DNA of 11,159 bases from Clostridia bacterium (GCA_017481185.1 JAFUPO010000199.1:1-11159), one strand, 5' to 3'; counted from the stretch's first letter, positions 1 to 6,363 are shown. Program-made: numbers and translations. Notes: a model not told the origin generated them from the sequence alone.

Positions 1-419
1 TGCCCATCTGCAACGCCCTGGGGGTCCAGAAACACGCGCAGCACCTGGCGGGCCTGCTGCTGGTTTTCGGAAAAGGGCGCTTGGGAGGTGCGGATGTCTG
101 AAAGCAAGCAGTTGCCCAGGGCGATATGATAGTTAAGCCATAGGGTTTCCTCATTGGTTTCAGGAAAGTAGGCCATGAAGTGGGCCACATCCTCCTGGGT
201 AACTCCCCTAAGCCAGGGCAGGGCAGCCGCAAGGGTTCGGGCATTGAGGGTATCCGCCAGATCCATCCGGTCAAAGGCGCCCTTCATGGTCAATTGCAGG
301 ATGCGGCAGCCCTGCCGATCCTCCTGGCAGAGGATGGGCTGGTCATTCTGCCAGTATTCTCCCTGGGCAGGGGCGGCCAGGCCTATCAAAAGGCAAAGGA
401 GGATTAACAAGCGTTTCAT
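1..419 (-). CDS. Secreted protein of unknown function, paralogous to the 3833-4918 product (3' end beyond window)
   Basis: I do not recognise this protein. The visible 139 residues start at ATG (417-419) and stay open to the window edge, so the C-terminus is missing. Residues 1-20 form a signal peptide (MKRLL, hydrophobic core, APAQG cleavage region), so the product is probably exported. Residues 63-133 align with residues 68-140 of the peptidoglycan-binding protein at 3833-4918: LAAALPWLRGVTQEDV matches LAAELPYLTGITAKDL, and later RQVLRVFL matches ETILSLFL, with about one single-residue gap. Two cysteines (31, 38) lie before the shared domain. The start overlaps the histidine kinase stop in an ATGA, and an AAGGAGG (427-433) sits 7 nt upstream, so it is the last visible gene of the operon and probably translationally coupled. 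A peptidoglycan-binding or repeat tail like that of its paralogue could lie outside the window. Confidence 0.85.
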   Translation of the reverse strand, partial: MKRLLILLCLLIGLAAPAQGEYWQNDQPILCQEDRQGCRILQLTMKGAFDRMDLADTLNARTLAAALPWLRGVTQEDVAHFMAYFPETNEETLWLNYHIALGNCLLSDIRTSQAPFSENQQQARQVLRVFLDPQGVADG

Positions 420-1765
420 GGGGCTGCCTCCTTTCCAAAGGTCACAATAAAGCGGGTGCCTACCTCAAGCTGGCTTTCCACCTCGATGCGGCCGCCATTG
501 CGTTCCACCAGCGCCCGCACGATGGACAGGCCCAGCCCGGTGCCCCGGCGGGAGGCGTCGCGGGCTTCATCCACCCGGTAGAACTGCTCAAAGAGCCGGG
601 GCAGATGCCGGGCCTCAATGCCGATGCCGTTATCCTCAACAATCAAGCGGCCTTCGCCCATGCGCACCTTCACATAGCCCCCCTGGCGGCCATAGCGAAT
701 GGCGTTGTCAATGAGGTTGTAGAGAATCTCCCACACATCCTTTTCAGGGGCGGTAAGGGTTATTTCGCCCTCCTGGGAAAGGGTAATCTTCTTTTCCGCC
801 GCCTGGGGAGTCAGGGCCTGGCATACCTCCCGGGAGAGGGCGTTCATATGCACCGTCACCGCCTGGGGGGTATGGCGCTCCGCCCGGCTCAAAAGCAGAA
901 TCTCCTCGATCACGCAGAGCATCCGCTCACACTCAGTGCGGATGGTTTCAATGCACAGGGCCTGCTCTTCCGGGGTATCTGCCAAGCCCTCTGACAGCAT
1001 TTCCGCAAAGCCCATGATGGAGGTCAGGGGGCTGCGCAATTCATGGGAGGCGTTGGCCACACAATCATTGCGCAGGCTCAGGGTGCGGCTGATCTCCTTC
1101 ATATCGTCGTTGAGCCGCTGGGCCAGGTAGGCGATGTGATCCATGGCAGGCTGCAATTCGGGAAAAACGGCATGGGGGTTTTCCAGGGTGCCCTCCATGA
1201 GCCTGCGCACATCCTCCATCTGCTGGATCAGGCTGCGGGAGAAGCGCTCCAGAGACCGGCGCTGCAAGGCGTGCAATACGAAAAAGAGCACAACGATGCC
1301 CACGGTATAAATGGCAAGCATCTGGGTGATCTCCGAGACCGGATAGCTGAGCCGCAGCACCAGGTAGGGGGTCACCAGCTTAGCTATATTGAGGGTAAAA
1401 ACCCCCTGGGACTGGGAAAACCGCAGGCTTTCACCGATCCTTCCGGCCAGGGCCTGGGTAACCTCCGGCCGGTCATAGTGCATGGGCAGGGTCAGGGGAT
1501 CCATGTGGCTGTCTGCCAGCACCAGGCCATGATCCATCAAAAAGGTGGCCCGTACCGGGGGCGAGATGGCGGCAATGCTCAGGGTATGCTCCTGTAGGCT
1601 TTCGCGGGTTTCCAACGTCCAGGCGGAGGCGCCCTCCAGCATGGCATAAAGGCTCTCCCGCGTGTCATCGATGCGCAGCGCCAGCATCCCAACGGCAGCG
1701 GCAAGAGCCATAAGCAGGGTGATGGCAGCGCTCACCCAATAGGTTTTCATCAGGCTTTTTTTCAC
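416..1765 (-). CDS. PhoR-like membrane sensor histidine kinase
   Basis: This is a class I sensor kinase of 449 residues that should autophosphorylate on His and pass the phosphate to the regulator encoded just upstream. TM1 lies near residues 12-30, an extracytoplasmic sensor at about 31-146, and TM2 at about 147-166. A linker follows without a PAS domain. The HisKA H-box is SHELRSPLTSI with His241. The ATPase has its N-box with Asn354, G1 box DNGIGIE (378-384) and G2 box GTGLGLSIV (408-416). The sensor segment (VLADS, RPEVTQAL, LVLRLSYPVSEI) resembles the outer domain of PhoR-type kinases, but the ligand cannot be read from sequence. The GTG start overlaps the regulator stop by 4 nt (GTGA) and has an AGGTGA 6 nt upstream. 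An in-frame ATG five codons later has no clear ribosome binding site. All catalytic motifs look intact. Confidence 0.95.
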   Translation of the reverse strand: MKKSLMKTYWVSAAITLLMALAAAVGMLALRIDDTRESLYAMLEGASAWTLETRESLQEHTLSIAAISPPVRATFLMDHGLVLADSHMDPLTLPMHYDRPEVTQALAGRIGESLRFSQSQGVFTLNIAKLVTPYLVLRLSYPVSEITQMLAIYTVGIVVLFFVLHALQRRSLERFSRSLIQQMEDVRRLMEGTLENPHAVFPELQPAMDHIAYLAQRLNDDMKEISRTLSLRNDCVANASHELRSPLTSIMGFAEMLSEGLADTPEEQALCIETIRTECERMLCVIEEILLLSRAERHTPQAVTVHMNALSREVCQALTPQAAEKKITLSQEGEITLTAPEKDVWEILYNLIDNAIRYGRQGGYVKVRMGEGRLIVEDNGIGIEARHLPRLFEQFYRVDEARDASRRGTGLGLSIVRALVERNGGRIEVESQLEVGTRFIVTFGKEAAP

Positions 1766-2457
1766 GGAGCGTCACCTGCCACGAGCCGGTAACCTGCTCC
1801 GCGCACAGTTTGGATAAACCGGGGTTCTGAGGCCGTATCCCCCAATTTCACCCGCAGGGTCTTAATGAGCGCGTCCACCAGCCGGGAGGGATCCTCCTGC
1901 GTTTGGTAGCCCCACACCTCGTTTAGCAGCATCCCCCGGGTTACGGTCACGCCGGGGCGGCGGCAGAGGTAGAGAAGCACCTCAAACTCCTTTTGGGTCA
2001 ATGGGGCGCGCTTTTGGTCAACAGTCACATCGTGGCTCTGGGGCCACAGGGTCAGGGGGCCCAATACCAGTTTTTCCGGCTCCTGGGGCAGGCGGCGCAG
2101 GGCAGCTTGCACCCGGGCCTGCAATTCCCGCACCCCAAAGGGCTTGGTGATGTAATCCTCCGCGCCCAACTCCAGCCCATGCACCTTATCATGCTCCTGG
2201 GCTCGGGCAGAGATGATGATCACCGGGATCCTCTGGGTGCGCTTTTCAGCCTTCCACTCCCGAAGCACGGTGAAGCCGTTCTTTTCTCGGAGCATCAGAT
2301 CCAACAGGAGCAAATCCGGCAGGGGCTCCTTTTTCATGGTTTTTTCCAGGATGGCCGCATCCAGCATCCGAAGGGGCTCGTGGCCCGCCTTCTTCATGGT
2401 CATTTCGATGAGCAGGCCGATCTTCGGGTCATCCTCAACGATCCAGATCTTCGCCAT
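1762..2457 (-). CDS. OmpR/PhoB-family response regulator
   Basis: This 231-residue DNA-binding response regulator is the cognate partner of the adjacent histidine kinase. The receiver domain (about 1-120) has the acidic pocket Glu8-Asp9-Asp10, phospho-acceptor Asp53 (LLLLDLML), Ser83 in the switch position and Lys105 in ITKPF. The winged-helix output domain (about 129-226) shows LTQKEFEVLLYL, a recognition-helix region VDALIKTLRVKL, and the wing motif FIQTVRGAGYRL typical of the OmpR/PhoB subfamily. Members of this subfamily usually bind direct repeats with a period near 11 bp; such a repeat lies upstream of this operon at 5010-5027. The ATG start lies inside the 3' end of the CotH-family gene (23-nt overlap), with a GGAGAG-type ribosome binding site about 7 nt upstream. 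Paired with a PhoR-like sensor, it may be a phosphate regulator or a divergent paralogue specialised for envelope genes. Confidence 0.95.
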   Translation of the reverse strand: MAKIWIVEDDPKIGLLIEMTMKKAGHEPLRMLDAAILEKTMKKEPLPDLLLLDLMLREKNGFTVLREWKAEKRTQRIPVIIISARAQEHDKVHGLELGAEDYITKPFGVRELQARVQAALRRLPQEPEKLVLGPLTLWPQSHDVTVDQKRAPLTQKEFEVLLYLCRRPGVTVTRGMLLNEVWGYQTQEDPSRLVDALIKTLRVKLGDTASEPRFIQTVRGAGYRLVAGDAP

Positions 2458-3775
2458 AAAGGTTCTCTCCTGTACCTAAGGTCATGATATAGTCGTCCAT
2501 CCGGGGCAGGATGGTTTCAAAATACGTGTCCAGATCCCGAATGTTCAGGGCGTTGCCGTTGCCCATGCCCCCCTGGGGCCAGCGATCCGAATCCCGCTGG
2601 ATGGCGTCAAACAGGGGCGTATAGAGCTCGTAGGCCTTATCAACCAGGGCCGCCAGCTGGAGGGGGCCTTGGCGCAGGGCAGCCCACCGCTGCTGAATCG
2701 CTTCAATGATCTGGGCATCTCCGGTATTTACCAGCACCTCAAAAACCCCGTCCAGCACCAGGCGGCCAATGGAGTAGGCCGTGTGGTTGGTGTCCGCCGC
2801 CTCGTTCTGCCACACATCCCCGAAGGTGTTGTTCACGTCCCAGGGGATTTTGTAAAGGGTGTAGCCATTGCCGGTATACACGGCGTGGAGAAACTGGTTT
2901 TTGAAGTGGCAGTCATGGGCCTGGGTCAGCATGGCCCACAGGCCGTAATCAATGGCGTTGGACAGAGATACCATGGCCTGGGCCGGGTTGGCTTCTCCGT
3001 TTAAAAGCGCCATATAGGAGGCAGCGGGCAGCCAGGGGTTTTTCACATAGGTTCCGGCGTAGGAAAGCTTGAAGCCCCCGCAGTATTCAGGGTCGGTGCA
3101 GGTCATCAGCTCCTGAACGGCGGGCCGGTCGTTAGCGATGACCTTGTATAAAACGCTGGCCTGCTTGTCCCCCTCCACCTGCTTGCGGTCGATGCGCTCC
3201 TGCACCCCGTAGAGCCCCCAGTACTGGCCGTTTAAAAACACCTCCGCATAAGCTAAACGGGAGGAGGCCGCCCGCACCCCGGAGGAATTCATCCAGGCCC
3301 AAAGCTCGTAGGCCAGGGCCTCCCGAATCTTGGAGGTGTCAGAGTACATGGGGTTGAGGATCCAGTCGTCATCGGAGCGAAGGGAGGCGAGGGAGGCGTT
3401 TTGTTTTTCACCCTGTGTGTCTACTATTTTAACACGATAGCTCTGCTTTGGAAAGCGCTGGCTGGTGTTGCCCCGTAGGTTGATTTCAATGCTATAGGTA
3501 GCCAGATGGCTGGAAACTCCAGGCGTGATCAACATCAATTGCCCGGCCTCGTCGGCCTCTGTGGGAAGAGCGCCTGACTGGGTGGTGATGTAGAGGATGG
3601 GCAGATGGGTGATGGCCGCCAGCTCATCCACCGCCTGGGGCAGCGCCTGCTTGACCGGCGCAGCCAAAACCGCCCCCTGCCAGGCAGGCCCGTCAGACAG
3701 GGCAAAGCTTAAAGCCAGGCAGGCGGCCAGGGCCAGGATCATCAGGCACAGGGCCAGGCGGGGCATCTTTAGCAT
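2435..3775 (-). CDS. CotH-family protein kinase, exported or membrane-anchored
   Basis: This is a 446-residue CotH-family protein. Characterised members are atypical protein kinases that phosphorylate spore-coat proteins. Visible family motifs are RGNTSQRFPKQSYRVKI (101-117, with Lys110), NPMYSDTSKIREALAYEL (141-158), FLNGQYWGLYGVQERIDR (180-197), the loop AHDCHFKNQF (286-295, Asp288 and Asn293 in kinase-like positions) and PWDVNNTFG (311-319, Asp313 as the likely metal ligand). Residues 7-25 are strongly hydrophobic and contain LAAC at 16-19, which fits a lipobox, but hydrophobicity continues past the Cys, so a signal anchor is equally possible. The ATG has AAGGAGA 7 nt upstream. It follows the NTPD-tail protein by 57 nt and overlaps the response regulator, so I infer that the tail protein is a substrate and that both are controlled by the two-component system. 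Spore-coat location is not proven. Confidence 0.88.
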   Translation of the reverse strand: MLKMPRLALCLMILALAACLALSFALSDGPAWQGAVLAAPVKQALPQAVDELAAITHLPILYITTQSGALPTEADEAGQLMLITPGVSSHLATYSIEINLRGNTSQRFPKQSYRVKIVDTQGEKQNASLASLRSDDDWILNPMYSDTSKIREALAYELWAWMNSSGVRAASSRLAYAEVFLNGQYWGLYGVQERIDRKQVEGDKQASVLYKVIANDRPAVQELMTCTDPEYCGGFKLSYAGTYVKNPWLPAASYMALLNGEANPAQAMVSLSNAIDYGLWAMLTQAHDCHFKNQFLHAVYTGNGYTLYKIPWDVNNTFGDVWQNEAADTNHTAYSIGRLVLDGVFEVLVNTGDAQIIEAIQQRWAALRQGPLQLAALVDKAYELYTPLFDAIQRDSDRWPQGGMGNGNALNIRDLDTYFETILPRMDDYIMTLGTGENLYGEDLDR

Positions 3776-3789
3776 GGCGGTCTCTCCTT

Positions 3790-3818
3790 AAAAGGGCGCA
3801 GGAGTTGTCCTGCGCCCT
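3790..3818 (-). terminator. Intercistronic hairpin, weak terminator or attenuator
   Basis: A perfect 11-bp inverted repeat (AGGGCGCAGGA at 3793-3803 and its complement at 3808-3818, loop of 4 nt) lies between the NTPD-tail gene and the CotH-family gene. Read on the minus strand, the stem is followed by a short T run (3793-3790) and then at once by the AAGGAGA ribosome binding site of the CotH-family gene. The T run is short, so I expect partial termination or an RNA-stability element that makes the first gene more abundant than the downstream kinase and regulators. Confidence 0.6.
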
Positions 3819-3832
3819 GGGCCGTTCAGCGG

Positions 3833-4918
3833 TCAGGTGTTATCCCGGTCGGGGGTGTTATCGGGGGTATTGTTGCGATCCGGGGTATTATCGGGGGTAT
3901 TGTCCGGCGAGTTGTTGCGCGTGGTCTTAGTGGTCTTGGTGTTGGTGGTGGTCTTGGTGGTCGTCTTCTGGGTGATTACACGGTCGGGGGTGTTATCAGG
4001 GGTATTATCCGGGGTGTTGTCATAATCGGGGGTGTTGTCCCGGTCAGGGGAATCGATGAAGCTGTCTTGATAGTCCCACCGGGCCACCACCGTGGCGGAA
4101 TTGATGGCGGTAGCATCATCGGAGTTGTAGGTGCCGTTCACAGGCAGCCCGTTGGCCTGCTGAAACTGAACCAGCGCCCTTTGGGTATTGGGGCCGAACT
4201 TGCCGTCGGCCTTGCCGGTGAGATAGCCCAGGGCAATGAGCCGCTCCTGCAATTGGGCCACTTCGGTGGAAGAGGCGGTGTCCTTGCTGCCGTTGGAGAG
4301 GCTGCCGGCGTTGGAAGCTTCCCACTGGGTGCCCTTCTGCCAGGCGGCGTCGTTGTTCCACTGGTCATCCTCCCAGTTGTCATCCATGATCACAAACTCC
4401 ACAAACTCGGCGGGCAGGCCGTAATCCTGGGCGATGGTCTGGGCGTGCTGGGGAGTCATGCTGCGGCGGATGGCCTCCCGGTCAGAGGCCAGGGTGGCGT
4501 TGGCAGCGTCATCGGTGAGGAAGAGGGAAAGGATGGTTTCCACGTTCTTGCGGGAGGTGTCGGTGGCGGGGCTTACCTGAATGTTGGTCTTCACAGCTCC
4601 GGCCAGGGTGCGGTAGTAGGCGTTGCGCACCTGAGAAACCACCATCTTATTGGCAGCGGCGTAGGAGGCCAGATCCTTGGCGGTGATGCCGGTCAGGTAG
4701 GGCAGTTCCGCAGCCAGGGTCTCACTGGAGGCCGACGCATAGGCCCCGGCCATGATCTCGGTCAAATACTGCTGGTTAGACTTGGTGGGGTTATTGGTTT
4801 GGGCGGGCTGCCCGGTGAGGGAATAAAAAGCATCCAGGGCGCTGGAGCCGTCGGCAACGGCGCTGAGGCTCAGGGTCAAAATCAGGGCGGCGATCATCAG
4901 GCACAGGGTCTTCTTCAT
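3833..4918 (-). CDS. Secreted peptidoglycan-binding protein with NTPD-repeat and Thr/Lys-rich tail
   Basis: This is a 361-residue exported protein. Residues 1-22 are a signal peptide (MKKTLCLMIAALILTLSLSA). Residues 68-140 form a domain shared with the gene at 1-419. Residues about 217-273 are a PG_binding_1 domain (VAQLQERLIALGYLTGKADG, then FGPNTQRALVQFQQANGL), expected to bind cell-wall or cortex peptidoglycan. A Trp/Asp/Asn-rich linker (178-200) separates the two. Residues 290-361 are low complexity: an NTPD block (290-313), a Thr/Lys-rich stretch (TTTKTTTNTKTTKTT at 319-333) and a second NTPD block (335-361). No catalytic motif is visible, so a structural or scaffold role is likely. The ATG has AGGAGA 9 nt upstream. 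It is the first gene of the operon and lies directly before the CotH-family kinase; its Thr/Ser-rich basic tail is a plausible phosphorylation target, by analogy with coat substrates of CotH. Confidence 0.9.
   Translation of the reverse strand: MKKTLCLMIAALILTLSLSAVADGSSALDAFYSLTGQPAQTNNPTKSNQQYLTEIMAGAYASASSETLAAELPYLTGITAKDLASYAAANKMVVSQVRNAYYRTLAGAVKTNIQVSPATDTSRKNVETILSLFLTDDAANATLASDREAIRRSMTPQHAQTIAQDYGLPAEFVEFVIMDDNWEDDQWNNDAAWQKGTQWEASNAGSLSNGSKDTASSTEVAQLQERLIALGYLTGKADGKFGPNTQRALVQFQQANGLPVNGTYNSDDATAINSATVVARWDYQDSFIDSPDRDNTPDYDNTPDNTPDNTPDRVITQKTTTKTTTNTKTTKTTRNNSPDNTPDNTPDRNNTPDNTPDRDNT
3836..4051 (-). repeat. In-frame NTPD tandem repeat blocks flanking a Thr/Lys linker
   Basis: The 3' end of the gene holds two blocks built mainly from a 12-nt unit encoding Asn-Thr-Pro-Asp. 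Block I (3980-4051) encodes residues 290-313 with four NTPD units, and block II (3836-3916) encodes residues 335-361 with four NTPD units, one NSPD and a final NT. Arg, Tyr, Asp or Asn residues interrupt the units. Between them, 3917-3979 encodes the Thr/Lys-rich linker. On the plus strand the blocks appear as iterated GGGGGTRTTRTC-like words. The unit length keeps the frame, so copy number could change between strains. Confidence 0.85.
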
Positions 4919-4965
4919 TAGATTTCATCTCCTCTTTCAGGTCGCTTTATCAAGTGGATGAGGTC

Positions 4966-4994
4966 ATTATAGCGAACCTGGTTTTTGCTGGGAA
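4966..4994 (-). promoter_or_regulatory. Sigma-A-type promoter of the CotH/two-component operon
   Basis: On the minus strand there is a perfect -10 hexamer TATAAT (4971 to 4966) and a -35 candidate TTCCCA (4994 to 4989, 4 of 6 consensus positions) separated by 17 nt. Transcription would start near 4958-4960, giving a leader of about 40 nt before the ATG at 4918. The -35 is weak, as expected for a promoter helped by an activator. Confidence 0.6.
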
Positions 4995-5009
4995 TACTTT
5001 GGCAGAAAA

Positions 5010-5027
5010 TCTCACATACTTCTCACA
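5010..5027. promoter_or_regulatory. Direct repeat with 11-bp period, possible PhoP/PhoB-type operator
   Basis: TCTCACA occurs at 5010-5016 and again at 5021-5027, exactly one 11-bp helical step apart. The last six bases (CTCACA) match 5 of 6 positions of the TTHACA half-site used by Gram-positive PhoP. The pair ends 15 bp upstream of the -35 element of the operon promoter, a usual place for an OmpR-family activator. The operon encodes an OmpR/PhoB-family regulator, so autoregulation is my inference. Confidence 0.4.
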
Positions 5028-5080
5028 AAGGGAGGATTCTTACATTATTATATATACCAAACCGGAGCCGCCATGAAACA

Positions 5081-6067
5081 TTACTTTGCCCGCACCGCCA
5101 GGGGGATCAGGCACAGCACAAAATAGGCCACCAGCCACAAAAGGGAAGGATCCGCCAAGGGCAGAGGGCCGGGGGAGAAAACCGGCGTGGCCTCCCCCCA
5201 AAACAGCAGCCAGCCTACTCCCAGGCTGATAAGGCAAGCCAGGCCCCGGCCCAGCATGACCCAGCCCAGATGGAACCAGCCTCGGGGATAAAACGCCATG
5301 TTTTGCAATAGCAGGGAAAGGCCCCCCAGGCTCACCGCCCCAGCCAGAAACCAGGGGGGCGCTCCATGGGCGATAAGGGCCTGGCACCCGGCAGTAACCT
5401 CCAGCATACACTGGAGCAGCGCAGCCGCTAGGGGCGGCAAATGGGGAAAGGCCATCTGCGCCATCTGCGCTGCCACACAGCCCATCACCATGGCGCCGCA
5501 CACGGTCATCAGCGCCCGGCAGGCGCCTTCGATGGCCCGGGGCAGGGTCATGGGCGGGGGCAGCCCGCCCTGGGGGCTGGGCAGGGCCTTCGCCGGAAAC
5601 AGCCGGGAAATCTCCCCTGCGCAAAGAACGCCGATCCAGTGGGCGGCCAATAGCCGCAGGCCCGCCTGGGGCCATTGGAGCCACAGGGGCAGGGTGCCCA
5701 TCAAAAACATGGGGCTCATGGCGCCCCCGTAGATGGCCAGGCGCACCCCGTCTCTGGCGGTGAGCAATCCCCGTGAGGCAGCCTCCGCCATCAGCCGCGC
5801 CCCGCCGGGGGAGCCGGTTATCAGCCCCATGAGCAAAACGCTGCGGCCAGTTCGGCTCAGGCCTGTTGCCGGGCAGGGCCGGCCCGCCTTCAGGCGCATC
5901 CGCCCGGTGGCATAAAGCAGGCACACCAGAAAGGGCAAAAGCCCGGGCATCACCGCCTGGGCCCATAGGGCGCACCCTCGCTGAGCAGCCTCCATCACCT
6001 GCTGGGGCCATAAAAGCATGGCCAGGGCCGCCCCCAAAGCCAGTAAAAATCCAGTCCGCCTGCGCAT
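5081..6067 (-). CDS. ylbJ: YlbJ-like sporulation integral membrane protein
   Basis: This is a 328-residue polytopic membrane protein resembling YlbJ, a member of the nucleoside-recognition (gate) membrane family needed for efficient sporulation. Family signatures are ALWAQAVMPGLLPFLVCLL (33-51), the conserved GSPGGARLMAEAASRGLLTA (85-104), followed by SPMFLMGTL (118-126), and the second half-repeat CMLEVTAGCQALI (220-232) with QNMAFYP. It is somewhat shorter than the ~400 residues usual for YlbJ. No soluble domain or catalytic motif is seen; the transported substrate is unknown. The ATG at 6067 has AGGAGG 9 nt upstream (6077-6082). It is transcribed away from the DnaA-box-like region and from the cwlD-like gene. 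Its stop (5081-5083) lies 87 nt upstream of the -35 of the next operon, with no clear hairpin terminator, so read-through into that operon is possible. Confidence 0.8.
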   Translation of the reverse strand: MRRRTGFLLALGAALAMLLWPQQVMEAAQRGCALWAQAVMPGLLPFLVCLLYATGRMRLKAGRPCPATGLSRTGRSVLLMGLITGSPGGARLMAEAASRGLLTARDGVRLAIYGGAMSPMFLMGTLPLWLQWPQAGLRLLAAHWIGVLCAGEISRLFPAKALPSPQGGLPPPMTLPRAIEGACRALMTVCGAMVMGCVAAQMAQMAFPHLPPLAAALLQCMLEVTAGCQALIAHGAPPWFLAGAVSLGGLSLLLQNMAFYPRGWFHLGWVMLGRGLACLISLGVGWLLFWGEATPVFSPGPLPLADPSLLWLVAYFVLCLIPLAVRAK

Positions 6068-6086
6068 TTAACATCGCCTCCTGTGA

Positions 6087-6138
6087 AAGCTATGCGGAGG
6101 CATCCGAAAATATGGATTAGACTTTGGTCTGCTGTTAA
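6087..6138 (-). promoter_or_regulatory. Candidate ylbJ promoter region (overlapping sigma-A-like and sigma-E-like elements)
   Basis: On the minus strand TTAACA (6138 to 6133) and CATATT (6114 to 6109) are separated by 18 nt, a plausible sigma-A pair giving a start near 6102 and a leader of about 35 nt. Overlapping this, CCATATT (6115 to 6109) and CATAGCTT (6094 to 6087) with a 14-nt spacer resemble the mother-cell sigma-E pattern known for B. subtilis ylbJ. The sigma-E reading would start transcription almost at the ribosome binding site, which counts against it. Neither element is strong. Confidence 0.3.
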
Positions 6139-6163
6139 TTTTGCCTCAAAAAGGGGAAAAAGA

Positions 6164-6286
6164 TTGTCCACCTGTGGATAACTTCGGTTTCCACAGGCTA
6201 TTTTTCAACCTCTTTTGAAAAAAGTGCGGAAAATCCCCCGTTTCCTGCTTTTTTTCTGTGGAAAAGCCTGTGGAAACTGTGGAAAG
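6164..6286. other. Cluster of DnaA-box-like 9-mers (possible origin or DnaA-regulated region)
   Basis: Compared with TTATCCACA, I see: TTGTCCACC 6164-6172 (7/9), TGTGGATAA 6173-6181 (perfect, reverse), GTTTCCACA 6187-6195 (7/9), TGTGGAAAA 6257-6265 (8/9, reverse), TGTGGAAAC 6269-6277 (7/9, reverse) and TGTGGAAAG 6278-6286 (7/9, reverse). One more 8/9 copy, TGTGGAAAA, lies at 6412-6420 over the cwlD-like ribosome binding site. The first two form a head-to-head pair. AT-rich stretches at 6135-6165 and 6199-6224 lie beside and between them; the second contains an 8-bp inverted repeat (6201-6208 with 6215-6222). The flanking genes diverge, as expected around an origin. However, none of the usual oriC neighbours (dnaA, dnaN, rpmH, gyrB) is in the window. 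Confidence 0.5.
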
Positions 6287-6335
6287 CCCTGTGAAAAGGC
6301 AGGGGGATCGAAATAGGGGATTTTTGTGGTTTTCG

Positions 6336-6363
6336 GGGGGATTTTCGTCAAAATCCCCCTTTT
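6336..6363 (+). terminator. Hairpin with T run upstream of the cwlD-like gene (terminator or attenuator)
   Basis: A perfect 10-bp inverted repeat (GGGGGATTTT at 6336-6345, its complement at 6350-6359, loop CGTC) is followed on the plus strand by TTTT (6360-6363). The same arm words occur earlier: AAAATCCCCC at 6230-6239 and GGGGATTTTT at 6316-6325. The copy at 6316-6325 could pair with 6350-6358 instead and disrupt the terminator hairpin. No plus-strand promoter before it is convincing, so an attenuated leader is inference. Confidence 0.45.

Noticed and set aside
1748..1750. In-frame ATG as start of the histidine kinase
   Set aside because: The upstream GTG has an AGGTGA at proper spacing and the GTGA overlap with the regulator; the ATG has no ribosome binding site.
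4067..4921. Long plus-strand open frame (284 codons) opposite the peptidoglycan-binding gene
   Set aside because: It is antisense to a gene with a signal peptide and a recognisable PG-binding domain. Its translation is Gly/Val/His-rich low complexity without motifs, typical of the shadow of a GC-rich gene.
5045..5060. TATATAAT-like minus-strand sequence just after ylbJ as a second operon promoter
   Set aside because: No reasonable -35 is seen at 16-18 nt, and the TATAAT at 4966-4971 is better placed.
4919..5080. Structured RNA or riboswitch in the operon leader region
   Set aside because: The predicted leader is only about 40 nt and no conserved aptamer pattern is visible; only the promoter and the 11-bp direct repeat are supportable.
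5040..6074. 344-codon minus-strand frame overlapping ylbJ
   Set aside because: It is another frame of the same strand. Its product is Pro/Gly/Arg-rich without membrane segments, whereas the chosen frame gives a YlbJ-like membrane protein with a well-spaced AGGAGG.
6341..6354. TTTGACGAAAA on the minus strand, one mismatch from a Spo0A box
   Set aside because: The mismatch falls in the core TGTCGAA, and the match is explained by the hairpin loop and arms at 6336-6359.
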